This document shows, in pieces, positions 19,067 to 26,778 of a DNA stretch of 64,000 nt. The stretch comes from Rhizobium sp. R634 (GTDB lineage Bacteria > Pseudomonadota > Alphaproteobacteria > Rhizobiales > Rhizobiaceae), in assembly GCF_002211305.1 (NCBI RefSeq), contig NZ_LOKW01000001.1, positions 434,001-498,000 on the forward strand, read 5' to 3'. The notes below the pieces were generated by a model that was given only the letters and a program-made list of their open reading frames with translations, was not told where the DNA came from and did no database searches. Each line of letters starts with the position of its first letter. The first letter of the stretch is position 1. A program made the position numbers and the translations under genes.

Positions 19067-19332
19067 AGCTTCACCCTCCCCTAACACGTTACGCTGAACT
19101 ACGCCCCGAGTACCGACCCCTCTCAATACGGGGGTTTAGGAAACTCTAAAGTAGGAATCGAATACCACAGTTCGCGGAACGTTACAGTAGCTAATAAAGG
19201 CTAAGTCGCGCACAACTTCCATCATAATTCGGAAATGAAAAGATAAATCTGAAGTAGTCTTGCGTGTTACTGGATAGTCTTCAGACTAAACTTATTTTTT
19301 ACACCGTAGATTTGCGGCGGGCCACTAAATGC

Positions 19333-19425
19333 ATGGAAACAATCGCAGTCTCCGGCGTAGGATCGGCAACGGATGCGGCAGGTGAGCCCGCCACCAACGT
19401 CGGTCGTTATATGATTAGGACGTAA
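19333..19425 (+). CDS. Candidate 30-aa small ORF
   Basis: ATG at 19333 opens a 30-codon frame starting METIAVSGVGSATDA and ending RYMIRT. The ribosome site is weak (CGGGCC region). The codon choice looks protein-like and the stop lies inside the palindrome at 19415-19435. It may be a leader peptide for the downstream operon or chance. Confidence 0.25.
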   Translation: METIAVSGVGSATDAAGEPATNVGRYMIRT

Positions 19426-19452
19426 GTCGTCCTAAGTAGATACGCCTTTAGG
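19415..19452. promoter_or_regulatory. Overlapping palindromes, candidate regulator operator
   Basis: TTAGGACG-TAAGT-CGTCCTAA (19415-19435) is a perfect 8-bp inverted repeat. Its right arm starts a second imperfect inverted repeat, CCTAA...TTAGG (19431-19452). The pair lies 165-200 bases before the acetyltransferase start and about 350 bases from the LuxR-type gene, a fitting place for a dimeric regulator site. Binding is untested. Confidence 0.45.
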
Positions 19453-19618
19453 TGAATAACCTTAAACGTTTTGTTTCTTTACTCAGATGCAGAAAACAAT
19501 TCTCTTTGAACTGTAGAAAAATATTAGTCCTGTCGGTGTGAAACCTCGGGTGCAATCAAGCGATTGTTTGTTTCAACTGAAAGTCTGGACCTGTTCAAGA
19601 GTAGGGGGTTTTGCAGGG

Positions 19619-20125
19619 ATGATTGCAGCAAACGTCAAACTGGATGACGGCACCATTATCCACCATCCGGATCTCGTAAATCTTTACGGCTGCACGATCG
19701 GGGCGGGAACGCGCATCGGCACCTTCGTCGAGATTCAGAAAAACGCCGTCGTCGGAAAAGAATGCAAGATCTCCAGCCACTCCTTCCTCTGCGAAGGCGT
19801 GACGCTCGAGGACGGCGTTTTTATCGGCCACGGGGTGATGTTCACCAATGACACTTACCCGCGTGCCGTGAATGCGGACGGCAGTCTGCAGACGGAGGCC
19901 GACTGGGTCGTCATTCCCACACTGGTCAAGCGCCATGCATCGATCGGCAGCAACGCCACCATTCTGCCCGGCGTGACCATCGGAGAGGCCGCCCAGGTCG
20001 GCGCCGGCGCTGTCGTAACCAAGGATGTGCCTGACGGCGCCATTGTTGCCGGTGTCCCGGCCAGGATCACCGGTCACGTTCATGACCGGTCAGTAAACAT
20101 GCAAGCGTTTGGAGGAATGCGATGA
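19619..20125 (+). CDS. Left-handed beta-helix sugar N-acetyltransferase (WbpD/WlbB-like)
   Basis: A 168-aa hexapeptide-repeat acyltransferase expected to acetylate the 3-amino group of a UDP-sugar with acetyl-CoA. It shows repeating [LIV]-G-x4 turns, the loop VMFTNDTYPRA typical of WbpD/WlbB, and the C-terminal GVTIGEAAQVGAGAVV and VPARITG. ATG at 19619 lies downstream of an AGGGGG run. The longer upstream frame lacks family sequence. It overlaps the next gene by four bases. Neighbouring WbpB- and WbpE-like genes support a 2,3-diacetamido-type sugar route. Confidence 0.88.
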   Translation: MIAANVKLDDGTIIHHPDLVNLYGCTIGAGTRIGTFVEIQKNAVVGKECKISSHSFLCEGVTLEDGVFIGHGVMFTNDTYPRAVNADGSLQTEADWVVIPTLVKRHASIGSNATILPGVTIGEAAQVGAGAVVTKDVPDGAIVAGVPARITGHVHDRSVNMQAFGGMR

Positions 20126-21159
20126 TCGGCATTGCTGTTGTTGGATATGGATATTGGGGCCCGAACCTGGTCCGCAATATTTCGGAGGCGGCCGGGGCGC
20201 AGCTCATTTCAGTCTGCGATCTCAATGTCGATCGGTTGGCGGCGGTCAAAAGCCGCTATCCGGCAGTCACGATCACCGATAATTTCGAGGAAGTCCTGCG
20301 TGATCCGAGAGTGGATGCCATCGCGATCGCGACGCCGGTCTCGACCCACTACAAGCTCGCAATGCAGGCTATGATGGCCGGAAAGCATGTCTTCGTCGAA
20401 AAGCCGATGGCATCGACGACGGAGGAAGCATCCCGGATGGTCGAAGAAGCCGCGCGGCGACGCCTCGTGCTCGCCGTCGATCACACCTTCGTCCACACCG
20501 GCGCCGTCCGCAAGATGCGCGAGCTGGTCGAAAGCGGCCTCGGCGACATGTATTATTATGACTCGGTTCGGGTCAATCTGGGGCTCTTCCAGCATGATGT
20601 CAGCGTCATCTGGGACCTTGCGGTGCATGATCTTTCCATCCTGGACCATGTCCTGCAGGAGAGGCCGGTCGCCGTTTCCGCGACGGGCATGAGCCATGTG
20701 CTCGGCGAGCCGGAGAACATCGCCTATCTGACGCTCTTCTTCGAGAGCAAGCTCATCGCACATATCCACGTCAATTGGCTGGCCCCGGTCAAGGTGCGCC
20801 GCACGCTGATCGGCGGCAGCAACAAGATGATCGTCTATGACGATCTGGAGCCCAGCGAAAAGATCAAGGTCTATGACAAGGGCATCACCATGTGCCCGAA
20901 TTCCGATGCCTATGGCGAGAAGGTGCACCAGATGCTGGTGGGATACCGCAGCGGCGACATGTGGGCGCCCAAGCTCGATATGACCGAGGCGTTGAAGCGC
21001 GAGCTGGATCAGTTCGTCGAGTGCATCGAGCAGAATTCGCGGCCTATCACGGACGGGCAGGCCGGATTGCGTGTCGTTCGGGTCCTTGAAGCAGCAAGCC
21101 GGTCGCTCGCTCAGCGCGGCCGTATCATCGAGCTCGAAGAGGCGAGGCTCATTGCATGA
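20122..21159 (+). CDS. Gfo/Idh/MocA sugar-nucleotide oxidoreductase (WbpB/WlbA-like)
   Basis: A 345-aa NAD(P)-dependent dehydrogenase. The N-terminal Rossmann loop is VVGYGYWGPNLVRN (G8, G10, G13), and the family EKP motif is at Glu93-Lys94-Pro95. In the Pseudomonas and Bordetella pathways this enzyme oxidises C3 of UDP-GlcNAcA to feed an aminotransferase. GGAGG precedes the start by seven bases. It overlaps both neighbours by four bases. Role by context: step one of a three-gene set with the acetyltransferase and DegT enzyme. The exact substrate is inferred. Confidence 0.9.
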   Translation: MIGIAVVGYGYWGPNLVRNISEAAGAQLISVCDLNVDRLAAVKSRYPAVTITDNFEEVLRDPRVDAIAIATPVSTHYKLAMQAMMAGKHVFVEKPMASTTEEASRMVEEAARRRLVLAVDHTFVHTGAVRKMRELVESGLGDMYYYDSVRVNLGLFQHDVSVIWDLAVHDLSILDHVLQERPVAVSATGMSHVLGEPENIAYLTLFFESKLIAHIHVNWLAPVKVRRTLIGGSNKMIVYDDLEPSEKIKVYDKGITMCPNSDAYGEKVHQMLVGYRSGDMWAPKLDMTEALKRELDQFVECIEQNSRPITDGQAGLRVVRVLEAASRSLAQRGRIIELEEARLIA

Positions 21160-22259
21160 TCCCGTTCCTCGATATCAAGGCACAATATCAATCGATCAAG
21201 AGCGAGATCGACGCCGCCGTGCTCGGCGTGCTCGCCTCCGGGCAATATGTCCTGGGCGAAGAGGTTCTGCGCTTCGAGCAGGAATTCGCCGACTATTGCA
21301 ATGTCAAGCATGCAATAGCCGTCAACACCGGGACGAGCGCGCTGCATCTCGCTCTGCTTGCCGCAGGCATCGGTCCCGGCGATGAAGTCATCACGGTGCC
21401 CTTCACCTTCGTCGCCACCGTGTCGGCAATCTGCTACGCAGGCGCACGGCCGGTGTTCGTCGACGTCGAGCCCGTGACGCTCACCATGGATCCGGCCGGG
21501 ATCGAGGCGAAGATAACCTCCCGGACCAAGGCCATCATCCCCGTCCATCTCTACGGTCAGATGGCCGATATGGACGCGATCAAGGCGATTGCCGATCGCC
21601 ACGGCATCCCCGTCATCGAAGACGCCTGCCAGGCCCATGGAGCGCAATACAAGGGGCGGCGCGCCGGCAGCATCGGCGTATCGGGATGTTTCAGCTTCTA
21701 TCCGGGCAAGAACCTCGGCGCCTGCGGCGAGGGAGGCCTTGTTGTCACCAATAACGACGACCACGCCAAGACGATGCGTATGCTGCGCGACTGGGGTCAG
21801 GAACAGCGCTACCACCATCTGCTGAAGGGGTTCAACTATCGCATGGACGCCATTCAAGGCGCGATCCTGCGGGTGAAGCTCCGGCATCTGGAGGACTGGA
21901 CGGAGGCGCGCCGCGCTCATGCGCGCCGCTACTCGTCGCTGCTTGCTGGATTGCCACATTTGAAACTACCCGTCGAAACAGCCGACCGGCGTCACGTCTA
22001 TCACGTCTATGCCGTCAGGAGCGCCGATCGCGAGGGACTCCAGCGTGTGCTCAGCGCCGAGGGCATACCTTCGGGATTGCACTACCCCATACCCGTTCAT
22101 CTGCAGAAGGCCCATGCCGATCTCGGTTACCAGGCCGGCGATTTCCCCGTCTCGGAAGCCGCGGCACGCGAGGTGCTCTCCTTGCCGATCTATCCCGAGA
22201 TGCCTTCACGGCATATCGACCAGGTCGCGGCCGCGCTGGAGTATGCCTATGTCAGCTAG
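21156..22259 (+). CDS. DegT/DnrJ/EryC1/StrS PLP aminotransferase (WbpE/WlbC-like)
   Basis: A 367-aa sugar aminotransferase that should convert a 3-keto UDP-sugar to the 3-amino form using PLP and glutamate. Visible are the N-terminal NTGTSALHLAL phosphate-binding stretch, EDACQAHGA (Glu155-Asp156), and the PLP lysine in SFYPGKNLGA (Lys185). SGQYVLGEEV is typical of WbpE relatives. It is coupled to the oxidoreductase upstream and overlaps the next acyltransferase by 11 bases. The family call is firm. The exact nucleotide sugar is inferred. Confidence 0.91.
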   Translation: MIPFLDIKAQYQSIKSEIDAAVLGVLASGQYVLGEEVLRFEQEFADYCNVKHAIAVNTGTSALHLALLAAGIGPGDEVITVPFTFVATVSAICYAGARPVFVDVEPVTLTMDPAGIEAKITSRTKAIIPVHLYGQMADMDAIKAIADRHGIPVIEDACQAHGAQYKGRRAGSIGVSGCFSFYPGKNLGACGEGGLVVTNNDDHAKTMRMLRDWGQEQRYHHLLKGFNYRMDAIQGAILRVKLRHLEDWTEARRAHARRYSSLLAGLPHLKLPVETADRRHVYHVYAVRSADREGLQRVLSAEGIPSGLHYPIPVHLQKAHADLGYQAGDFPVSEAAAREVLSLPIYPEMPSRHIDQVAAALEYAYVS

Positions 22260-22968
22260 TCATGCAAGCGGGGCCCGGATCGTGCAGGCGGTCCACGGCC
22301 GCCACGAACGGCCGGCGGATCCGGCTTATCAGGCCGGGCTCGCCGAAGAGCTCAGGCAATCATACGGGCGTGCGGGCCTGATCGAACTCTACGGTCGCTT
22401 TGCGACCGGAGACGGCCCTGTCGACACGCTGATGCGAAAAGCGATCTGGCAGGCGATCGCGCGGAGTTGCGGCACCGGATTGCAGGTTGCAGGCGGCGCT
22501 GGCTTCAAACATCCGGAAACATTCGAAATCGGCGATGGCGTGTTCATCGGCGCCCAGGCCTATATCCAGGGACGCTTCGACGGGACGTGCAAGATCGGCA
22601 ACAATGTCTGGATCGGCCCGATGGCCTATTTCGACGCCCGCGATCTGGAGATCGGGGATTCCGTCGGCTGGGGCCCCGGCGCCAAGGTGCTGGGCTCGAC
22701 CCACACGGCGCTGCCGGTGGACGTGCCGATCATTCGCACGGATCTTGAAATCAGGCCGGTGCGCATCGGCGCGGAGGCCGACATCGGAACGAATGCGACC
22801 ATTCTTCCCGGGGTGACCATCGGGAAGGGGGCGATCATTGGAGCGGGGGCAGTCGTCGTTTCCGACGTCGAGCCGTTCTCGGTCGCCGCAGGCGTACCTG
22901 CGAAATTCATACGTTGGCGTTCGGAGAATGATCCGATGACGAACAAGTCGCGTGAGGGAAGATCATGA
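22249..22968 (+). CDS. Hexapeptide-repeat acyltransferase
   Basis: A 239-aa left-handed beta-helix acyltransferase. After an alpha-helical N-terminal part (about residues 1-75) come the repeats FEIGDGVFIGAQAYIQG and CKIGNNVWIGPMAYFD, the active-site-like STHTALP, and the closing GVTIGKGAIIGAGAVVVSD. ATG at 22249 has GGAG seven bases before it. The in-frame ATG six bases earlier sits too close to it. It likely adds O- or N-acetyl to a sugar or polymer intermediate. Overlaps on both sides show operon membership. Acceptor unknown. Confidence 0.85.
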   Translation: MSASHASGARIVQAVHGRHERPADPAYQAGLAEELRQSYGRAGLIELYGRFATGDGPVDTLMRKAIWQAIARSCGTGLQVAGGAGFKHPETFEIGDGVFIGAQAYIQGRFDGTCKIGNNVWIGPMAYFDARDLEIGDSVGWGPGAKVLGSTHTALPVDVPIIRTDLEIRPVRIGAEADIGTNATILPGVTIGKGAIIGAGAVVVSDVEPFSVAAGVPAKFIRWRSENDPMTNKSREGRS

Positions 22969-23936
22969 GAAACAAACGAGTGCTCATCACCGGCGGCGCC
23001 GGTCTGATCGGTTCGCATATCGCCGATCTTGTCGCCTTGGAAAAACCTCGCGAAATCATCGTCCTCGACAATTTCGTGCGCGGGCGCCGGGACAATCTCA
23101 GCACGGCGATATCAAGCGGGTCCGTCAACATCATCGACGGAGATATCCGCGACAGAGCGCTTCTGGCGAAAACCTTCGAAGGCGTCGACACCGTCTTCCA
23201 CCAGGCGGCGATCCGCATCACGCAATGCGCCGAAGAACCGCGGCTCGCCTTCGATGTGCTGGCCGAAGGCACATTCAATGTTCTCGAAGCTGCCGTGAAG
23301 GCAGGCGTGTCGAAGGTCGTTGCTGCCTCCTCCGCCTCGGTGCTGGGCCTTGCCGAAAGTTTCCCGACCACAGAGCAGCATCACCCCTACAATAACCGGA
23401 CGATCTACGGCGCGGCCAAGACCTTCAACGAGGGCTTGCTGCGCAGCTTCGCCGATATGTACGGCCTGCGCTATGTGGCGCTGCGCTATTTCAACGTCTA
23501 CGGGCCGCGAATGGACGTTTACGGCGCCTACACCGAAGTTCTGATCCGCTGGATGGAACGTCTGGCGGCCGGAATGCCGCCGCTCATCTATGGAGACGGC
23601 AGCCAGACGATGGATTTCGTCGATGCACGCGATATCGCGCGGGCAAATATTCTCGCCGCCAAGAGCGACGTCACCGACGAAGTCTTCAATGTCGCCAGCG
23701 GCCAGGAAATAAGTCTTCTGGAACTCGCTCAGATGCTGAGCAGCGTCATGGGCGTTTCGCTCGAGCCGCAGCACAAGGAGGCCCGGACGGTCAATGGCGT
23801 CACCCGTCGTCTCGCCGATATCAGCAAGGCCGAACGGTTGCTCGGATTCAAGGCGGAAATCTCGATGGAACAAGGGCTTCGTGACCTCGTCGCGTGGTGG
23901 CAGCAGCAGACCGCCGCGGGGGGAGCGGCAGCATGA
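22965..23936 (+). CDS. NAD-dependent sugar-nucleotide epimerase/dehydratase
   Basis: An extended SDR of 323 aa with the GGAGLIG NAD loop (residues 10-16), ASSASV at the catalytic serine position, Tyr148-x3-Lys152 (IYGAAK) and RYFNVYGPRMD. The pattern is close to UDP-GlcNAc or UDP-glucose 4-epimerases. The NVASGQEISL tail is common to the superfamily. It is coupled to the acyltransferase before it and the aminotransferase after it. It may supply a C4-epimer or a keto sugar for the next enzyme. Substrate not determined. Confidence 0.87.
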   Translation: MRNKRVLITGGAGLIGSHIADLVALEKPREIIVLDNFVRGRRDNLSTAISSGSVNIIDGDIRDRALLAKTFEGVDTVFHQAAIRITQCAEEPRLAFDVLAEGTFNVLEAAVKAGVSKVVAASSASVLGLAESFPTTEQHHPYNNRTIYGAAKTFNEGLLRSFADMYGLRYVALRYFNVYGPRMDVYGAYTEVLIRWMERLAAGMPPLIYGDGSQTMDFVDARDIARANILAAKSDVTDEVFNVASGQEISLLELAQMLSSVMGVSLEPQHKEARTVNGVTRRLADISKAERLLGFKAEISMEQGLRDLVAWWQQQTAAGGAAA

Positions 23937-25144
23937 GCGCGCCTCAATCCGCAATTCCGGTCGCCAAACCCGTTCTCGGGGAAGAAGAGGCCGAGGCCGT
24001 GCGCCGCGTCATTCTGTCAGGATGGGTGACGCAGGGACCCGAGGTCGCCGCTTTCGAGAGCGAGTTCGCATCCTTTGTCGGCGCTCCGCACGCCTGCGCC
24101 ATTTCCAACTGCACGACCGCGCTTCATCTGGCCTTGAAGGCGGCCGGCGTCGGTTCCGGCGATGAAGTCATCACCGTCAGCCATTCATTCATCGCCACCG
24201 CCAACGCTGTTCGCTACTGCGATGCGGTGCCCGTCTTTGTCGACATCGAGCCGGATGGGTACAATATCGACCCCGGCTTGATCGAAGCCGCGATCACACC
24301 CCGCACCAAGGCGATCCTGTGCGTGCATCAGCTCGGCATGCCTTGCGATCTCCGCTCGATCGTGGAGATCGGCAAGCGCCATTCGATACCCGTCATCGAG
24401 GATGCGGCCTGCGCGACGGGAAGCGAAATCCTGTGGGAAGGGCGCTGGGAAAAGATCGGCAAACCCCATGGCGATATTGCCTGCTTCTCCTTCCATCCCC
24501 GAAAGGTCGTCACCACGGGCGATGGCGGCATGCTGACGACGGCGAATCCGGACTATGACCGGAAATTCCGGCTATGGCGCCAGCATGGCATGAGCGTCAC
24601 CGACGCTGTCCGCCACGGCTCCAAGCAGGTGATCTTCGAGGACTATGACGAGCTAGGCTACAACTACCGCATGACCGACCTCCAGGCGGCGGTCGGACGG
24701 GTGCAGCTGCGCCGGCTGCCGGAGCTTGTTGCGCAACGACGGCGATTCGCCTCGCAGTATTGCGAGGGCCTGTCCACCATCCCCGGTCTGTCGATTCCGG
24801 TCGAGCCCCGCTGGGCTCGCAGCAACTGGCAAAGCTTCTGCGTGAGACTGTCCGATGAAATCGACCAGCGGGCCGTCATGCAGGCGCTGCTCGATCAAGG
24901 AATATCGACGCGACGCGGTGTGATGAACATTCATCTGGAGGGAGCCTATGCCGGCCAAAACTCCCATCGCGCCGCCACCAGCCTGACGCGAAGCGTTTCG
25001 GCGCAGCAACAGACGATCATCCTGCCGCTTTACGCCCAGATGACGGAGGTCGATATCGAAAGGGTCATCGGGGCATTGCGCCAGGCCGTTGCCGACGCCG
25101 AACGCGTCGTCCGTCAGCCCGAGCAGGACGTCGTACCTGCCTGA
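23933..25144 (+). CDS. Second DegT/DnrJ/EryC1/StrS PLP aminotransferase
   Basis: A 403-aa sugar aminotransferase with AISNCTTALHLALKAAGV, EDAACATGSE (Glu156-Asp157) and the PLP lysine in SFHPRKVVTTGDGG (Lys191). HPRKxxTTGDGG is the form found in 4-amino sugar transaminases of the DesI/PglE type, unlike the FYPGKNLG form of the upstream gene. A second amino sugar is therefore plausible. The ATG overlaps the previous stop. The gene ends 38 bases before a strong stem-loop terminator. The start 39 bases further upstream is rejected because it lies inside the epimerase. Confidence 0.9.
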   Translation: MSAPQSAIPVAKPVLGEEEAEAVRRVILSGWVTQGPEVAAFESEFASFVGAPHACAISNCTTALHLALKAAGVGSGDEVITVSHSFIATANAVRYCDAVPVFVDIEPDGYNIDPGLIEAAITPRTKAILCVHQLGMPCDLRSIVEIGKRHSIPVIEDAACATGSEILWEGRWEKIGKPHGDIACFSFHPRKVVTTGDGGMLTTANPDYDRKFRLWRQHGMSVTDAVRHGSKQVIFEDYDELGYNYRMTDLQAAVGRVQLRRLPELVAQRRRFASQYCEGLSTIPGLSIPVEPRWARSNWQSFCVRLSDEIDQRAVMQALLDQGISTRRGVMNIHLEGAYAGQNSHRAATSLTRSVSAQQQTIILPLYAQMTEVDIERVIGALRQAVADAERVVRQPEQDVVPA

Positions 25145-25182
25145 AGCAATGCCTGCCTGCTGAGGCGTGTGGATAGAACATC

Positions 25183-25218
25183 AGAAAAGCCGCGCATCGT
25201 CCGATGCGCGGCTTTTCT
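25183..25218. terminator. Bidirectional rho-independent terminator
   Basis: AGAAAAGCCGCGCATCG (25183-25199) and its perfect complement (25202-25218) form a 17-bp GC-rich stem with A-run and T-run ends, so it can stop transcripts in both directions. It lies between the convergent aminotransferase and flippase genes. The flippase stop codon touches its last base. Confidence 0.92.
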
Positions 25219-26726
25219 CATGCGGATTTCGTGATCCATCCCCTGACGATTGCGGGCAGCGATTCCGGTGGAAGCAGTTCCACCAGCATGCGCAACGAGT
25301 AAAGCCCGGTCACCACAACGGCGACACAGCCGATCACCATCGCCGACCATGCCGGCAGGAGCAAAAAGGCCGAGACGACCAACCCCGATGCCGGCAGGAA
25401 CAGAAGCGCGTGCCTGCGATTGGCGCGCGACCAGCGAAAGCCGGTGAGGCGGCGCACGATCACGTAAATCAGAATACTATGCCAGACGTAGAGGCCGAAG
25501 AACGCGGTGCCGGCTCCTGTCGTGCCGAACTTCGATACGAAGAGCCACGCCAGCCCGACATGCACCAATGTTGCTGCAACCTCCGTCCAGAAGAAGATCG
25601 TCTGCGCACCCTTCGCGAGCACGATGAAACCCATCGGCCAGGCGACGATCCTGAGCATCATTCCAAGGCAGATCCAGCGCAGAAGCTCCACGGCCCCATG
25701 AAACTCGGCCGAATAAAACAAGCTCATCACGAGCGGCGCCAGGGTCAGCGTGGCGATCAGACCGGGGCCGGCCAGCAGCATGCTGATTTCCGCCTGCTCA
25801 TTGACCAGCCGGTTGCACTCGGCATTGTTGTCCGCGGTTGCGGTCAGGCGCGGATAGAAATCCGTTCCCATCGCCTGAAGGATGAAACCGGCATAGAGCC
25901 CTCCGAGCGCCCAGGCCGCCTGATACAATCCCGCCGCGACGACGCCCCCTTCATTCAGCACGATGATGCGAATGGCATAGGCCGCGCCGAAGGTCAGAAG
26001 CCCGCTTGCCATGAAAGCGACGCCGAGCCTGAACAGAGCTTTGGCTTCCGAGCCGAACTCGCGCGCCGACATTGGCGGCGGCTGCGTGGATATTTGTTTG
26101 CTGTACCACCAGGTGGGAAGGAGCGAGACGGCCGCGATCGCCACGAGAGAGGGTGCGATCGCCTTCTCGCCGAACAGATAGATCAGCGGGATGCTCACCA
26201 TGGTGCCGAAGAGCCCTGAAAGTACGTTGATGCGGGCGAGATTGGCAATGCCTCGCAAGCCCTGGATCAACGCGGCCTGCCCGGCAGAGACGAGCCGGAA
26301 GAATACCGCGAGTGACAGCAGCACGATGCCGCCGGCATGCTGGTAGTCGCCGAAGGTGTAATTCGACACCGGAAACGCCAGCGCCGCAAGCAAAAGCGCG
26401 CCGAGCAACCCGAGCACCAGCGAGATGCGCCTGAGCGCCGTCGCCGACCGCGCGATCTTTTCTTCGTCGCCGGCGCCCGCCGCTTCGGCGACCCGGCGCA
26501 CGCCGCTGCTGCTCACGCCGAGACCCGCTATCGCTTGCGCGATATCGAGGATCGCCCCGTAAAGGCCGAGAAGCCCTATACCTTCAGGACCGAGCAGAAG
26601 GGCGAGCGCCTTGTTGCGAATAATGCTCAGGACGACATTTATCAGCGATGACCCGCCCATCAGCATCGTCGACTTCAGGATTTGGGTATAAGTCTGACCG
26701 CTGGGTGGGATCATGCGTAGCGTCAT
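25218..26726 (-). CDS. Wzx-type polysaccharide flippase (MOP/PST superfamily)
   Basis: A 502-aa membrane protein with about 12-14 hydrophobic segments, expected to move lipid-linked repeat units across the inner membrane. The N-terminus (STMLMGGSSLINVVLSIIRN followed by LLGPEGIGLLGLYG) is the characteristic PST/Wzx start. ATG at 26726 has GGAG seven bases upstream. It follows the export-protein gene by 52 bases in the same direction, so they probably share a transcript. It is the only flippase seen in the window and completes the Wzx/Wzy set. Confidence 0.9.
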   Translation of the reverse strand: MTLRMIPPSGQTYTQILKSTMLMGGSSLINVVLSIIRNKALALLLGPEGIGLLGLYGAILDIAQAIAGLGVSSSGVRRVAEAAGAGDEEKIARSATALRRISLVLGLLGALLLAALAFPVSNYTFGDYQHAGGIVLLSLAVFFRLVSAGQAALIQGLRGIANLARINVLSGLFGTMVSIPLIYLFGEKAIAPSLVAIAAVSLLPTWWYSKQISTQPPPMSAREFGSEAKALFRLGVAFMASGLLTFGAAYAIRIIVLNEGGVVAAGLYQAAWALGGLYAGFILQAMGTDFYPRLTATADNNAECNRLVNEQAEISMLLAGPGLIATLTLAPLVMSLFYSAEFHGAVELLRWICLGMMLRIVAWPMGFIVLAKGAQTIFFWTEVAATLVHVGLAWLFVSKFGTTGAGTAFFGLYVWHSILIYVIVRRLTGFRWSRANRRHALLFLPASGLVVSAFLLLPAWSAMVIGCVAVVVTGLYSLRMLVELLPPESLPAIVRGWITKSA

Positions 26727-26778
26727 CGCTCAACTCCAGCCGTAAGGCCCGGGTTGGAGCCTGTCCGCACGTCGCGGG

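Larger units (their letters stand above)
19067..19618. other. Divergent control region of regulator and sugar-nucleotide operon
   Basis: About 550 AT-rich bases separate the LuxR-type gene from the six-gene operon. It holds overlapping palindromes at 19415-19452 and a possible 30-codon frame at 19333-19425. No RNA family was recognised. Confidence 0.6.

Noticed and set aside
25167..26219. 350-codon plus-strand frame opposite the flippase
   Set aside because: It starts inside the terminator, is rich in Arg/Gln/His and lies opposite a clear membrane protein.
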